From positions 434,001 through 498,000 of the forward strand of contig CM056878.1 of assembly GCA_029876055.1 (NCBI GenBank): a DNA stretch of 64,000 nucleotides, written 5' to 3'. The notes beneath the pieces were generated by a model. The model was not told the DNA's origin. It ran no database searches and was given only the letters and a program-made list of their open reading frames with translations. The first letter of the stretch is position 1. Every line of letters begins with the position of its first letter. Of this stretch, positions 19,331-30,737 are shown in pieces. Source of the DNA: Madurella fahalii. Lineage: Eukaryota > Ascomycota > Sordariomycetes > Sordariales. Both the position numbers and the translations under genes were made by a program.

Positions 19331-22267
19331 CACGATTGCGATGCAACGCTGGACAGGACGGGTCCACGAAAGGAAGGGTCTCTGAAGACCGAAGTCTTCA
19401 TCCGGCAACCAAAGTCCAGACCTGTCAAGATTATTGACCCCACATCAGGAAAAGAGCGGGTGGGAGCAGTGCCCGAAACCAACAGTCCTGACGGCAGCTC
19501 GCCAAGCTCTCTCGGCGCGGCCATTCAACAAGCAGCCCGCGCAGCCAGTATAGCGGTACCACCTCAAGTTGGCAGCAACAAAACAGTCCATGACATCGAA
19601 GAGAAGAAGAATTTAGAGCCGCAGTCTATCGTAGCTCGAACTGCCTATCCACCCGGGGACGACGGGCTCTCTAAGGGATTCAACGTGTACGCGCCGCCTT
19701 TCGTGCCAGAGGACCTAAGGAAGGTCAACAAGGAGGAACCCGGCACCGTCTATGATACGCCCCCGGCGAGTAATATCGACTTTGCAGCATATGCCAGCGT
19801 CGAGTTGATCCCCAGCCTTTTGCCCCCGATTCCTAGCCCAGATCATGACCGGGCCGCCTTCCTTGACGCCCCGATCTTAACGCCGGACAACTACGAGCAC
19901 TTCTTTCGCTTCCACCTAGAGCATGAGTGGCGCTACCAGGAAAAGGAAAATGAGAGTTACTCCCTGTATGGGCATGAGGGCATCGTTGAGTTCCCTCGGT
20001 CGCAATTCTTCGATGTCAACGACCGTACAACGGTGACGATCGCAGTACCTGGTCTGCGTGAGGACACGCCATACATCGAACAGGAGGACATTGTCGAACT
20101 GCGCCATCTTTGGACTGATGCTGACGGACGACTGCTGAGGGACCAGTTCCCCGCAGGTCCCAGTCTTCCTGGATGCCGCCCTCCCGCGCCATGGACTAAT
20201 ATCCTCTACAGAGCCCGCGTTTCAGCCGTGCTGCGCGCACAAGAGAAGCTTATCCTGCACGTTTCGGGCTTGGGCGCCGTCAACCCCGACATCATCGGGA
20301 GTCCCCAACCCTACCAGCCGTTCCCCAAGGTACACCGCCACAGGTTCAACGTGCGGTTCCCTGTTCCCGTACAGAAAAATAGGCACATGGAGGATGTGCT
20401 ACCTCTGATCCAGGCCTCGCTGCAACAGACCAGCGGCGTGACATATCGGACGCAGAACGTGATGGCTGGCTTTGGAAGTCGCAACACAAAGTCGGCCTAC
20501 TGGACCCAGTCCATGCTCTTCCCGACCGAGGCAGACTGCGATGTCCAGGCCAACTTGCAGTCAGGCCTCTCGGGGCTGCATTTCTTCGACGACAGGCTCA
20601 ACCTCGAGCAGCGCATTGCCGTCGAGAACGTCTGCGGCCAAAATTACGGCGTCCTCCCTTACCTGATCAAGGGCCCGCCCGGCACCGGAAAGACCATGAC
20701 CTTGATCGAGATCGCGCTGCAGCTGGTCAACAACATCCCCAATGTCTCGCACATACTCATGTGCGCGCCATCGGAGCAGGCAGCCGATACGTTGGCCGAC
20801 CGCCTGCGCCCATCCCTCTCCCCACAGGAGTTGTTCCGCCTGAACCGGCCGTCGCGCGGTTTCGCCGAGGTGCTGGAAAGTCTTCTCCCCTACTGCTACA
20901 TCAACGGCAACGGCTTCGGCCTGCCACCGCTGGAGCAGCTGATGGCGTACAAGATTGTCGTCACCAGCTGCCGCGATGCCGCCATGCTGATGTACGCCCG
21001 CGTCTCCAACCCGGACCTGTACGCGGTGGAGCACGGCCTGCAGAGACGCCTTCACCCTTCAATGCCGGCCCCCTCGCAAGTCCGGCTGCATTGGAGCGCA
21101 CTGCTGCTGGACGAGGCGGCTCAGGCAATCGAGCCCGAGGTTCTCGCCCCGCTCTGGGTGGTTTCCCCGCCTCCGCAACTGTCCAGCCTCGTCTTCACCC
21201 CGCTCGTGGTCATGGCCGGCGACGAGCACCAGCTGAACCCGCGCACGTCGTCTCCCGTGACGATCCTCCAGCGCTCGCTCTTCGCCCGGCTCATCGCCCG
21301 GCCCGTCTACGCCAACCACCCCCTCGCGCGGGCGTTTCAAGCCAAAGCCCTGGAGAACGGGCTCAACGCTACGGGCAGCGGCAGCAATAATTACTACAAC
21401 AACAAGCCATCGGGCACCTCCACCCCGCCGCTGGCCATTACCGAGTCGTCCCCGATGCCGCTGCCCATCCTCCGCCCGGCCTTCACCACGCTGATCCGGA
21501 ACTACCGCTCGCACCCGGCGATCCTCGCGGTCCCGTCGTCGCTCTTCTACCACGACACGCTGCGCGCGTGCGCGCCGCGCGCCGAGACCCGCCGGCTGAC
21601 CGGGTGGCGTGGATGGCGGGGGCGCGGGTGGCCGGTGCTGTTCCACGACAACGGGTCGGCCGACGACCTGGAGCGGGACGGCGGCGGGTGGTTCAACCCG
21701 GGCGAGGCCGAGGTGGCGTGCGGGTACGCGGCGGCGCTGGTGGCGTCCGGGCGGGTGCGGCAGGACGAGGTGTGCGTCATGAGCCCGTTCCGCGCGCAGG
21801 TGCGCCACGTGCGCACCCTCATGCGCAGCGGCCGCTTCGGTGGTGTCGGCGGCCTGTGGGCCGTCAACGTCGGCCCCACCGAGGCCTACCAGGGCCTCGA
21901 GCACGGTGTGGTCATCCTCTGCACCACGCGCTCCCGCCGCGCCTTCGTCGAGCGCGACTGCGAGCTCGGCTGGGGCGTCGTGCGCATGCGGAATAAGATG
22001 AACGTTGCGCTGACGAGGGCCAAGTTTGGGCTAATCATTATCGGCCGGAGGGAGTTGCTTGTTGAGGAGGATGACGCGTGGAAGGAGGTGGTGGAGTTTT
22101 GTGAGAGGAACGGGCTGGTGGCGGGCGGTGCCGAGGGCGCAGAGAGTGCGCTGGAGAAGAAGGGACACGGTGATGATGGAGGAGAGACGGCATCGACGCC
22201 GGTCGAAGGACGAGTTACGCGGCTTGAGGCGATGTTGCTGCAAGAGGAGGCCGCCGGCGCCAAGTGA
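19331..22267 (+). CDS. MOV10/SDE3-like superfamily-1 RNA helicase (5' end unresolved)
   Basis: A UPF1-like SF1 helicase related to MOV10/SDE3, proteins that act in RNA silencing, RNP remodelling and transposon control. The open frame carries Walker A GPPGTGKTMTLIE (near 20668), Walker B LLLDEAAQAIEPEVL (near 21104), motif III AGDEHQLNP, motif IV RNYRSHPAIL, motif V EAYQGLEHGVVILCTTRSR and motif VI MNVALTRAKFGLIIIG. The upstream half (beta-barrel-type region with IVELRHLW and VSAVLRAQEKLILHVSG) fits MOV10-like proteins. The frame is open from 19331, after a TAA at 19328-19330, but has no ATG until the codon near 20387, deep inside the conserved region. A spliced upstream exon must therefore supply the start, and CTGGACAG near 19350-19357 is a possible acceptor. 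The C-terminal end is low complexity. Confidence 0.85.
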   Translation, partial: HDCDATLDRTGPRKEGSLKTEVFIRQPKSRPVKIIDPTSGKERVGAVPETNSPDGSSPSSLGAAIQQAARAASIAVPPQVGSNKTVHDIEEKKNLEPQSIVARTAYPPGDDGLSKGFNVYAPPFVPEDLRKVNKEEPGTVYDTPPASNIDFAAYASVELIPSLLPPIPSPDHDRAAFLDAPILTPDNYEHFFRFHLEHEWRYQEKENESYSLYGHEGIVEFPRSQFFDVNDRTTVTIAVPGLREDTPYIEQEDIVELRHLWTDADGRLLRDQFPAGPSLPGCRPPAPWTNILYRARVSAVLRAQEKLILHVSGLGAVNPDIIGSPQPYQPFPKVHRHRFNVRFPVPVQKNRHMEDVLPLIQASLQQTSGVTYRTQNVMAGFGSRNTKSAYWTQSMLFPTEADCDVQANLQSGLSGLHFFDDRLNLEQRIAVENVCGQNYGVLPYLIKGPPGTGKTMTLIEIALQLVNNIPNVSHILMCAPSEQAADTLADRLRPSLSPQELFRLNRPSRGFAEVLESLLPYCYINGNGFGLPPLEQLMAYKIVVTSCRDAAMLMYARVSNPDLYAVEHGLQRRLHPSMPAPSQVRLHWSALLLDEAAQAIEPEVLAPLWVVSPPPQLSSLVFTPLVVMAGDEHQLNPRTSSPVTILQRSLFARLIARPVYANHPLARAFQAKALENGLNATGSGSNNYYNNKPSGTSTPPLAITESSPMPLPILRPAFTTLIRNYRSHPAILAVPSSLFYHDTLRACAPRAETRRLTGWRGWRGRGWPVLFHDNGSADDLERDGGGWFNPGEAEVACGYAAALVASGRVRQDEVCVMSPFRAQVRHVRTLMRSGRFGGVGGLWAVNVGPTEAYQGLEHGVVILCTTRSRRAFVERDCELGWGVVRMRNKMNVALTRAKFGLIIIGRRELLVEEDDAWKEVVEFCERNGLVAGGAEGAESALEKKGHGDDGGETASTPVEGRVTRLEAMLLQEEAAGAK

Positions 22268-23220
22268 CTTTGTGGAAGGCGGAAGTTTCGGTGCGGATGG
22301 TGGATTCTATTCGGAAACTAACAAGGCCGGCATTCATAACACGCAGCGTGGGGTTTGCATTTGGGCGCAGATTGCGGATATCTAATGATCTATTACGAAA
22401 ATGTCCTGGATAAACGGCGCGTGTAAGAACGCCCGTAGAGTAGATTGCTAAGGTATCGTAGCGTATTGATTCGCGTTACCCATCAACACGGAATGCCATT
22501 CAACGATAAAGATGTGTTTAATAACCGAATTTGCTGTTGTCAAGTCCGAACACAGCCCAACATCCGAGGAATTGCGGATGTCCCGGCCGGAAGTGGGGTT
22601 CAAACACCGGTGGCCCGCCGTCGGGCCCCACGTCAACTAACACAGTCTGGAAATGCTGCGCAGTAAACGGCGTTTCTCTTTGTTCCGTGGAGATCCACTA
22701 AGTTTCACGGTCCAAATACGGCGGCTTCGGTCTTTGTATACCGTAATGGCACGGTCTTATTTCCACTGCCTCCAATCCGTCCGGGCCGGATTGGTGGGTC
22801 TGATTCTCGCTTCTCTCGGGCCGGGCCTTGAGTTGCGGCCGCAGATCGCTCGAAACAACACGGCCTCGCCCTGAACTTGGTAAATTCTGAGGCCATCGTT
22901 CGGTCCTGGTCTTTTAGCCGGTTATAGTTGTGTGAAAGAAACACGCCCGTAACCGGTCGGCGCAACCATCCTCGTGAAACAACAATTGGTAATTAGTCAA
23001 GCAACAGAGTAAAAGCACAGAGAAACATGAGAACGGAGAAGAGAATATAAGAATATGCTCCCCATGCGCCAGAACTCATGCCGAACCGCATTCACACTCC
23101 CAACCCATTACATTCGTTTCAAGTCATCATGGTCACTCATTCTCGGCGCCGACTTAAACCTTAGTCGCTCATTTGGGGCCGTCTCGTATCCTTCAGACGC
23201 GACATCCTCACAATGCAAAT
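22268..23220. other. Intergenic, no gene recognised
   Basis: This spacer holds the helicase 3' UTR and the promoter of the small secreted gene. It contains several small inverted repeats (ACATCCG...CGGATGT near 22560-22581). No family was recognised in short frames. Confidence 0.4.
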
Positions 23221-23631
23221 ATGAAGCTCATTATTACCCTTCTTGGCTTCGCCGCCCTCGTCCTCGCCGTCGACCAGGTTAACAACCGCGTTGAAATCCC
23301 CCCGCCTGCCGAAACCGCCCACGATCCATGCGGTGGCATCCGCGGCGTTGCACTCAATGCTATTGCCCAGTTTGTCAAAGCTAATGACCCCTGTGGGGTG
23401 CTTCCCTCCGGTGAAGACGCAAGCAAATCCAGCCACGTTGTCGAGAAGAGAACGCCAATCCGCTACAATGGCTTTACCATTACACTCGGCAACAAGATGA
23501 AGCCCAGAGAGCTGTCCAAGGTCAAACGGCGAAGGACATGGCAATCCACCGCCGACAACTTCATTAAGTTCAATGTTGGACTCCTCATGGTCGGTTTGGT
23601 TGGCGCGGGTGCCGGTGTTGTAGCAGTTTGA
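23221..23631 (+). CDS. Small secreted protein with dibasic sites and hydrophobic C-terminus
   Basis: A 136-aa frame whose ATG at 23221 starts a clean signal peptide (MKLIITLLGFAALVLAVDQ). The mature part has two CG pairs (DPCGGIRG and NDPCGVLPSG), which may form one disulfide, and two basic processing-like sites (VEKR and VKRRR). It ends in a hydrophobic segment (VGLLMVGLVGAGAGVVAV). That tail could be a membrane anchor or a GPI-type signal, although no clear omega site precedes it. I do not recognise a family. The gene is convergent with the DUF7029/DUF7223 gene, and the two stops are 70 bases apart. It is predicted from signal peptide and frame alone, so it needs transcript support. Confidence 0.5.
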   Translation: MKLIITLLGFAALVLAVDQVNNRVEIPPPAETAHDPCGGIRGVALNAIAQFVKANDPCGVLPSGEDASKSSHVVEKRTPIRYNGFTITLGNKMKPRELSKVKRRRTWQSTADNFIKFNVGLLMVGLVGAGAGVVAV

Positions 23632-23698
23632 GTGCCAGGGCAGGAAGACAGAAAACAGACTCGACACTTCGAGGGCAGGGATAAGCCCGGCTCGGCTA

Positions 23699-26600
23699 TC
23701 AAGCATCTGGATACACAATATTATCCTTGCACCACTCTTTAACCTTTTCTTCCTTGTTATTTTCCGTCAGGGGCTTAACGGCATCCTGTATTTCTTGGGG
23801 CAGCGTCTTGAAATCACCGTGGTCAAACAGATACTCGGCAGCACTCAGAATCTGCCCTTGCATCTTTTTGATTCCCTCTCCGTACATGGCAATGAACCAC
23901 TCCTTGTGAGCAGCCTGATAACTGGTAAGAGTGCTGGGTTTCGGTGGTAGATTGGCGTCATTATCTTCATCCAGGCGTTTCCTACACGATCGTCAAGTCA
24001 GTTGGCTAGCTACCCATTGTGCGCCGCAGAGAAGGACCCACAAGACAGTATCAATGGCCCTGATGGATGTCTTTAAGCGCGTCTGTGTCTCTGCGTGTTC
24101 CATGTAGCGGCAAGTCATAACTAGGCGGCCCAAGGCACACGCTCCTGCTGTGGCATCATAATTGCGCTCGCCGTCAGTCGCGGCTCCAAATTTGCTATCA
24201 ATCACCTTCGTATCAGGAGCGAAGACCTGCCAATGTAGTCTTAGTTTGGCTAGCTCGCGGATCAAACCACGGGGGCTTTGGACGTACGCGATGCTTCAAT
24301 TAATTCTCCCGCAAGGGGAAAAGTGTCATCATCTCGTCGTATGTCTGGCTGGTACCAATGCTGTTCAGCAGGCCATCGGCGTATTTGGCTTTAAAGGCTT
24401 TGGAGACGGCATCGCAATCCTTGAAATGGTCGTCGTGGAGGTGGTCGAAATAATCGCGGATCCAGCCACCCTCATACACATGCTCACCTACAGCGGCAGC
24501 CACGGTTAGTTCAGGCCTCACGATTCCGGACTGTTTTCCGAGGAGAATCTTACTATTCCACGATTCAAGAAGGTTAAGGTCGTTTTCATCCGTTGATTTT
24601 TCGACAACCCACTTGTCGGGAAGGCATTGAGTGGCGTCTGTATCACTGCAGCCCTCGATCCCCAGCTTCATGATCGGCACCAAGTTGCCCGCTGCACCCC
24701 ATTTCTCGATTGTCGATGGCCCAGGATACGACTTGAGCTTGATCCGCCATTTCGAATGCTTCACGGGATCGGAATTTCCGTCCCGGGGGTCGCACTCCAT
24801 GTTGTAATAATCAAATCGTGTCTTCTTGGGTTTTTCCTCCTGCCGTCTCCATGCCCTCGTATCCGAGACGATGGCATCTGTCGAGTTATCATCCTCATCG
24901 TCGTCATCGTCTTCACTCTCGGGATCTACTTCGTTTTGCCACCAATCCCATGTAGCGTCGTCCGACTCGGGCACAACGAGACAAGAGCCTGCGGGGGCTT
25001 CCCCAAAGGTGAGGCAGAGAGGAGGAAGATCGACGACATCAGGGTCGGAATAGAGCAAATGACTAAAAAAGACGTCCTTTTTGCCGTCGACCTCCTTCGA
25101 GGCCTCCAGGCCAACGACTGCGCCGACTGAGACTTCCAGCGAAGCCCCAAAAGGCTGGTCACTGTTTTCGCAAAACCCCAGCTCGTCATAGCCTACCTCA
25201 GCCTCGATCGAAAGTGGAATTTGGACTTAGACATCAGCGCTGATGCCGTCCTCGTCTACATGCCGTCCAAGCGGGTTAAAAACTGTAAAATCATTGTCTG
25301 CAAGATAAACAAGAAGAAATAACTTACCAAGAAAGTCCAGACTGACTGCAACGGCGAGTTTGCCCCACACCTTTCCCTTGACTGTGATGCCGCCCTCTGT
25401 GAGTTTTGGAGGCTGCACCTCAAAGGTAGGAATCCAGCCATGGATATCAACCTTGTCATCGGAGAAGATATCCACCTTTGCTATCGAGTCGTCCGTAATA
25501 CTTGCCGACGCGCCCGCCGTTACCGTAGCGTGACCAGCGATGGAGGTGAGCTCGTATCCCGCTAGGAGCTTCCCGTTGGGGCCAAACGTGAGGATTCCAG
25601 GAATCCTCCATCCGGACGGCAGAGGGATGGTTGTCAGCTCGAATTCTTGGCTCGCCCAGTCTTTCCCTGTGAAGTCATAGAATCCGCTCAACTTGGCCTC
25701 GAGGTTGAGAGAGGCTCCCAGGTTGTTTGGAGTAGCTGATATCATCAAGTGATCGATACCACCAAATACATTCCCCTCTAATGGCAAACATATTAGCATT
25801 CTTTTGGATTTTCTTGTGTGCCGTGCGGGGAGTCCGGAAGATGACCCCACGAGCAAATAACCCCTGAGACATCGAAGGATACTACAAGCGGAGGTAAACG
25901 ACACTGAAGAGACATACCAATGTGCCCGGCAAAAACAAGGCTTCCTCGAGTGCCGCATTCGGCACAGCTCACGGTGAACTTTGTATAGTCCCATGTCCGG
26001 TTGAAAAAGGTCCTCGGCCACGACGAAGCGAGGTACAGAGTGAAGACACCGTCGCCGTTGAAATCGAACGCCCTCTTGGGGAGCCTGCGATTTATCTCAC
26101 CGAAATCGATCACGTATGAGCGCGTGACCTTTCTCCATGTGGACTTCTCAGCGTGGAGACGAATGGTAAGGTTGTGCGTGTGATAACTCGCTCTGCTAAC
26201 CACCCCTGCGACAAATATCATGTCAACACCTCCTTATTCAGGAATTGAGCAAGGGTAGCCAAAACAGAGCTCGACACCAAAAGGGATAGTAATAGTCTAG
26301 GCTCACTTACACGGGTGCGGGGACCAGTCCTTGCCACACTTGAAGTGGTCCGCAACCATGACGAAGGAGTGCATTGTATTAAAGTTGACCCACTCCCATT
26401 CGCGTTTGGCGGCCTGGAAGCTGATGTTGTGACGGAATTGGAGCATCATATCCTCGGTGCAGCTCACTGCTTTGAGTTCCCACGCAAACCGCGCCATGTC
26501 GATAATGCGCCTGCCCTGGCCGGTCCAGGTAACAAGGGAAACGACCTTTGAGTGGTTGGTTTCTAGGGATTCACGTCAAAGATAGGAATGGGATAAAGGA

Positions 26601-26808
26601 AGCGAAGAGTCATACTCCCGCCGGTGCTCCACAACAGTTGTTCGTAGTCCCCTAGCGTAACGTTGGCGGGTTCGGTAGCATCATCTCTCCTGTGGATTGA
26701 AGTATCCCACAAATGACGAGGGACTGGCTCAAGAACAACCTCGTCCCCGGACGCATATACGTCTTGGCTAAGCCAGGTACTAAGAGCAATGAAATGAAAT
26801 ATCTTCAT
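23699..26808 (-). pseudogene. DUF7029/DUF7223 secreted protein with chitinase-type tail, broken by one TAA
   Basis: Seven exons (26808-26616, 26562-26311, 26205-25918, 25777-25328, 25225-24288, 24226-24042 and 23981-23699) join to 863 codons in one frame. One internal stop, TAA at 24302-24300, follows FPLREN. The signal peptide is MKIFHFIALSTWLSQDVYAS. DUF7029 is seen as LQFRHNISFQAAKREWEWVN with MVADHFKCG. DUF7223 is seen as FTVSCAECGTRGSLVFAGH, FELTTIPLPSGWRIPGIL and the Gly/Val strands after it. Beyond an Asp-rich loop (EDDDDDEDD) the tail includes GGWIRDYFDHLHDDHF and CRYMEHAETQTRLKTSI, like the C-termini of secreted fungal GH18 chitinases; no GH18 domain is present. If translated to the TAA it gives 702 aa. 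Sequence after the TAA is still conserved, so the stop is recent, suppressed or a sequencing error. Confidence 0.75.
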
Positions 26809-28269
26809 TGTGGTCGGAACTCAAGCTAATGTGTTGTCCTAAGTCGTGTAGTATGGCTGGCAGGTTAGGTACCGGGCGCTCTCCGTAGATCATCGGGGTT
26901 GAGGGGCCTGATTACCCTTCTTATACTGCGTCCCGGACATCAAGAACACGGCCTGCTGCAATTCTCCCTAGAGTGAAGAACCCGATGGGCCCTCCATGAT
27001 CTCCCCGGAGACTTCGCTGGTGCCAATAGAGAATGCATATTTGATAAATTGCAATGTGTCTCTGGAATCTTTGAGGGGGCTGCATGGCAACCGCCGCGAT
27101 TGGGCAAACCTTTCGGTCTATTCTCAGCCTAGACAAAGTGATGTCTGACTGCGAGCTCCAGGGAACTGAGGCTTGTGTTTGCAACACTTTAGCCAAGGTG
27201 AGCCGAATATCGCGGATATTATCTGCCAATTGTGACCTCTTCCACACCATGCTTCATGCCATGTAGTAAATTACCCATACTAGCCTCTGATGGAGTTGGG
27301 TGGCAGAATGTAGAGATCGATGGTACGATCCTGAAGACTTGCGGCCAGTGCTTCACACCATCATCATTGCCCTAATGTATCTTTCGTACCCGATTCGTCA
27401 ACCTACTTTCAGCTCGCGGTTTCCGAACCAACCGTAACTTCTTATCAATCTCACCGGTGGAACCATCCACCGCGTCTCTGCTACCGACAGAGGGGTACTG
27501 ATATTAACAGTCACACTTGGGTCAGCCCTGTAGTTAAACTCGCAGCATCCGGACGTGCATATCGTGTCAGTGTAGGTCTAGATTTCGCTCCCCGGGTGCA
27601 CGAGGCTGTCGCTTTGCGAAAGATACAGATAGCCCTGCACTCAGGCTGAAGTCGCGATCCCAGAACCCCGGCATCCACCCTTTCCCCATAATATCCGTCC
27701 TTCATATCTTTGGTTTCCAGGCCAACGCCGGTTTCACTTCCCTACCACCATCCGGTCTTAGGCAAGCCCGCATCCACACCCCTTGCGGGACACGTACCAA
27801 GTACTCTTGTCTACTACTTAGAAGTGCTTTCACGAACGCGATGAAAGTATCCGGTAGGTGGTTGGGGTAGGCTAATGAATACTTCAACGTGTGTACCCTG
27901 AAGCCACGCTCTGAGTACAGGTCCGGGGGATTGCGTACAGAACAGGGTATGGAAACATAATACTAGGAGCGGCGAATTTGGCAACATACTTACCACAGCA
28001 CCCCCCACACAAACCACCCCATTCTAAGCTATATCACGGCAATTTTAACCGAGGCAAGCAGGGGGACCCACTTGGCTCGGTGTTGCTTACTGAACCGCAC
28101 TCCCTGTTCTCGTATGGTCCGAGAAGGTTCCGGGATATGGGGTCATTGAGATATGTACGATGGCCTACTCAGCCACCTCGAATTATACTAGGACGAGAAT
28201 CTAATAGACTCCTGTCCTACGTCCTTACGTCGCCTCGCTTGGACGATCTTTCAGAATCCGGCATGCCTC
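26809..28269. other. Intergenic, no gene recognised
   Basis: This is the promoter side of the DUF7029 gene and the 3' side of the MFS gene. Short frames on both strands show no family. No tRNA or repeat was seen. Confidence 0.4.
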
Positions 28270-30156
28270 TTACAGTGTGTATCGGAACGAAGGGTGGCGA
28301 TGACCCAGGCGATTCACATCTCCCTCAACAAGCCTGCCATCTCTCTCTCCTTGGTCCCTCTTCTTGTTCTCCCAGTGCAAGTATGCGCTCTGGATGCACG
28401 TCAAGATGAAGGAGATGACAAGCCCACCGAGACTAACGGCATGGCCAAGTGCGTACTTGGGACTAGGCATGGTCAGCACTCACTCCCGAGGTTTCCTGGA
28501 GCTGTCTAACATACGCATCACGCTGAAGATAAACGAAGGTCCCAATAAACGCCGAGCAATTGGCAATGGAGATTACAAGACCGACACCAACTGCTCTCAC
28601 GTAGTGCGGCGCTAGGTTGTTGGAGACCCAACCCTGGAACGCACATCAGCAAGACCGGGTTGTTTTCTCGAGGGAAGGTCACTTACCATGAGCATTGGGG
28701 AAGCCTGGAAGACCCCAATCGCAATAAGGAAAGTCCCGGCATATTTGACGGGGTTGTGGTCAGAGACCAACAGCATGATGTAGCCGCATATTCCCACGAT
28801 TATGCCCACCGCGATGAAACCACCGCGGTTCTTCAACTTGTCCGAGTAGTAAGCCGTAAGTATGACGGTAACGAAGCCCGCCATGTTAGGCGGTGCGGTC
28901 AAGAGCTGTGCGATGGTGGAGGTGTAGCGCATCCCGGAGATGATGGAGGGCAGGAAGAGCGAGAAGCTCTGGACAGCGGGCACTCGGGTCAGCATCTCCA
29001 GCACAGCAGAACCATGATCGCGGGACGTACGTAGAGAGAAATCAACAGAAAAAACCAGATGGCCGCGCACAGATACATCTGCGGTGCCTTGAGCGCCATC
29101 ACAACCCAGCCCCAGTCAAACCTCTCGTTGTCGACATCCACCGTCGTCGACCCGCTCGCGTCTTTCTGCATCCTGCGTAGCGCCCAATCCTTCTCCTCAG
29201 CCGTCAGGAACGTGGCCCGCGCAGGCGTGTCCGGCATGAAGAAGAAGCAGAGGATGCCAAACACGACCGTGACAGCCCCCTCCACTGCAAAACACCCCAC
29301 CCGTCAGCAAGTTCTCTTCATTGTGTAGTACGCGTAGTTCCATGCAGAAAAAAAAAAAAAAACCCACCGAAGAAAATCCACGGCCACTTCCTGTACCCGC
29401 CCGCCTCGACCGTCCCGAGCGCGGACGCGAGTAGGCCGCCAAACGCACCGCTCAGCGGCGCGGCGCAGTAAAACAGCCCGCTGCGGTACAGCATCTCGTG
29501 GCGTCGGTAGAACATGGCCAGGTAGATGATGACGCCGCCCAGGATGCCGCCCTCGAACAGGCCCAGCAGCAGGCGGCACACGACGAGGCCGGCGAAGGAC
29601 CTGGTGAAGCCGGTGAAGGTGCACACGAGGCCCCAGGCGGTGATGAGCGTGGGCAGGTAGACGCCGGCGCGGACGCGCTTGAGGAGCAGGTTGCTGGGCA
29701 CGTCGACGAGGATGTAGGGGATGTAGAAGACGAGGAGGGCCGTGTTGAAGTCGGTGCCGGTGGCGATGCCCAGGTCCGTGTCCAGGCCGGCGAGCTTGGC
29801 GTTGCCGATGTTGCTGCGGTCGATGAAGGAGAAGAGCCTGGGGCGGGGCGCGGGATGCCGGCGTTAGTATCTTAGCTTAAAACCTTTTTTTTTTTTTTGG
29901 AGGGGGTGAGGGTTTGTGTTTGAGTTGAGAGCTGTGGGGTTTGATACTTGAACTTGGGCGAGCCGAAGAGGATGATTACTCACCAGATACCGAAGATCCA
30001 GGGGAGAATCCGGAGGTCGAATTTGCGGTTTACGCGCTTGTCAAGAGCGAGATCCGAGCTCGATAACTCCATCGATTCGCTGACTGTGCTACCGGGGATG
30101 TTCTTTTCGGCATCGGTCGGACCGCCGCCGCCGGCGTGGTTGAGTTTTTCGTCCAT
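28270..30156 (-). CDS. MFS transporter, anion:cation symporter / allantoate-permease type
   Basis: Six exons (30156-29984, 29837-29368, 29284-29031, 28968-28687, 28633-28515 and 28462-28270) give 496 aa, the usual size. About twelve membrane helices are expected. The first reads LPWIFGIWLFSFIDRSNIGNAKLAG, where FIDRSNIGNAK is the hallmark of the Dal5/Tna1/Liz1 family of carboxylate, vitamin and allantoate permeases. Other markers are CTFTGFTRSFAGLVVCRLLL, GLFEGGILGGVIIYLAMFYR and ILCFFFMPDTP. The C-terminus is cytosolic and polar (HWENKKRDQGERDG). It acts at the plasma membrane as a proton-coupled importer of a small organic anion; the substrate is unknown. Two introns contain A/T homopolymers (about 29347-29362 and 29885-29898). 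No partner operon-like gene is evident. Confidence 0.88.
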
Positions 30157-30737
30157 TGCTTTCTAGGAACTGTACGCCGTGGCCCGCGAGATAAGATTGT
30201 GCATGTCAAGAAGGACCGAGACAAAACTCACGGTCTCTTATAATATAGGATAAGTAGTCCCATGGCTACAACACTATTAAAAGTGCCGATGAGGGGTAGC
30301 ATTCCCACCAGGCCGTCTGCACGCGTGAGTAGCTTTGGATCCCGTTTCGATGTCAAAGGCTTGGTCAGCGTAGCATTCAGCGGGGGCTCACAGACTGTCA
30401 AAGCAGCGCCGAACTGGTTGGGACCAGTGAGAACCCGGTCCAATCCTCTAAGCCAGGGTGCTGATGTAAGTGACGAGACGGAGGTAACTTTTATATCCAG
30501 GTTCGGATACGCTTGGCCATCCCACGCATTACTCACTTGGCGAGCGTCCAATCTCACTGCACATGGCAACCCTTGACTGTTACCTCTCTCGCGCGGTACC
30601 GGTCTAGATTCCCCCGAGGATGCGGGTATCCCCAGCTGTTTTCTGTGCGGGGTTTATAGGTAGAGAGCTGTTCATTCCCTACCCTGTAGAGAATAAGCTG
30701 CAAAGCTGATACATTGCCCCATTGCTCTCGCTTCCAA
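30157..30737. other. Spacer between MFS gene start and HHE gene end
   Basis: It contains the MFS promoter. A plus-strand frame at 30262-30576 and its antisense have no family signature. Nothing else was recognised. Confidence 0.35.

Noticed and set aside
20561..22263. Several minus-strand frames over 100 codons inside the helicase gene
   Set aside because: Shadows of the GC-rich coding strand without any domain signature.
24300..24330. A 1-nt frameshift in place of the TAA in the DUF7029 gene
   Set aside because: A shifted frame would meet a TGA in the next exon, whereas the original frame with one TAA makes all seven exons divisible by three.
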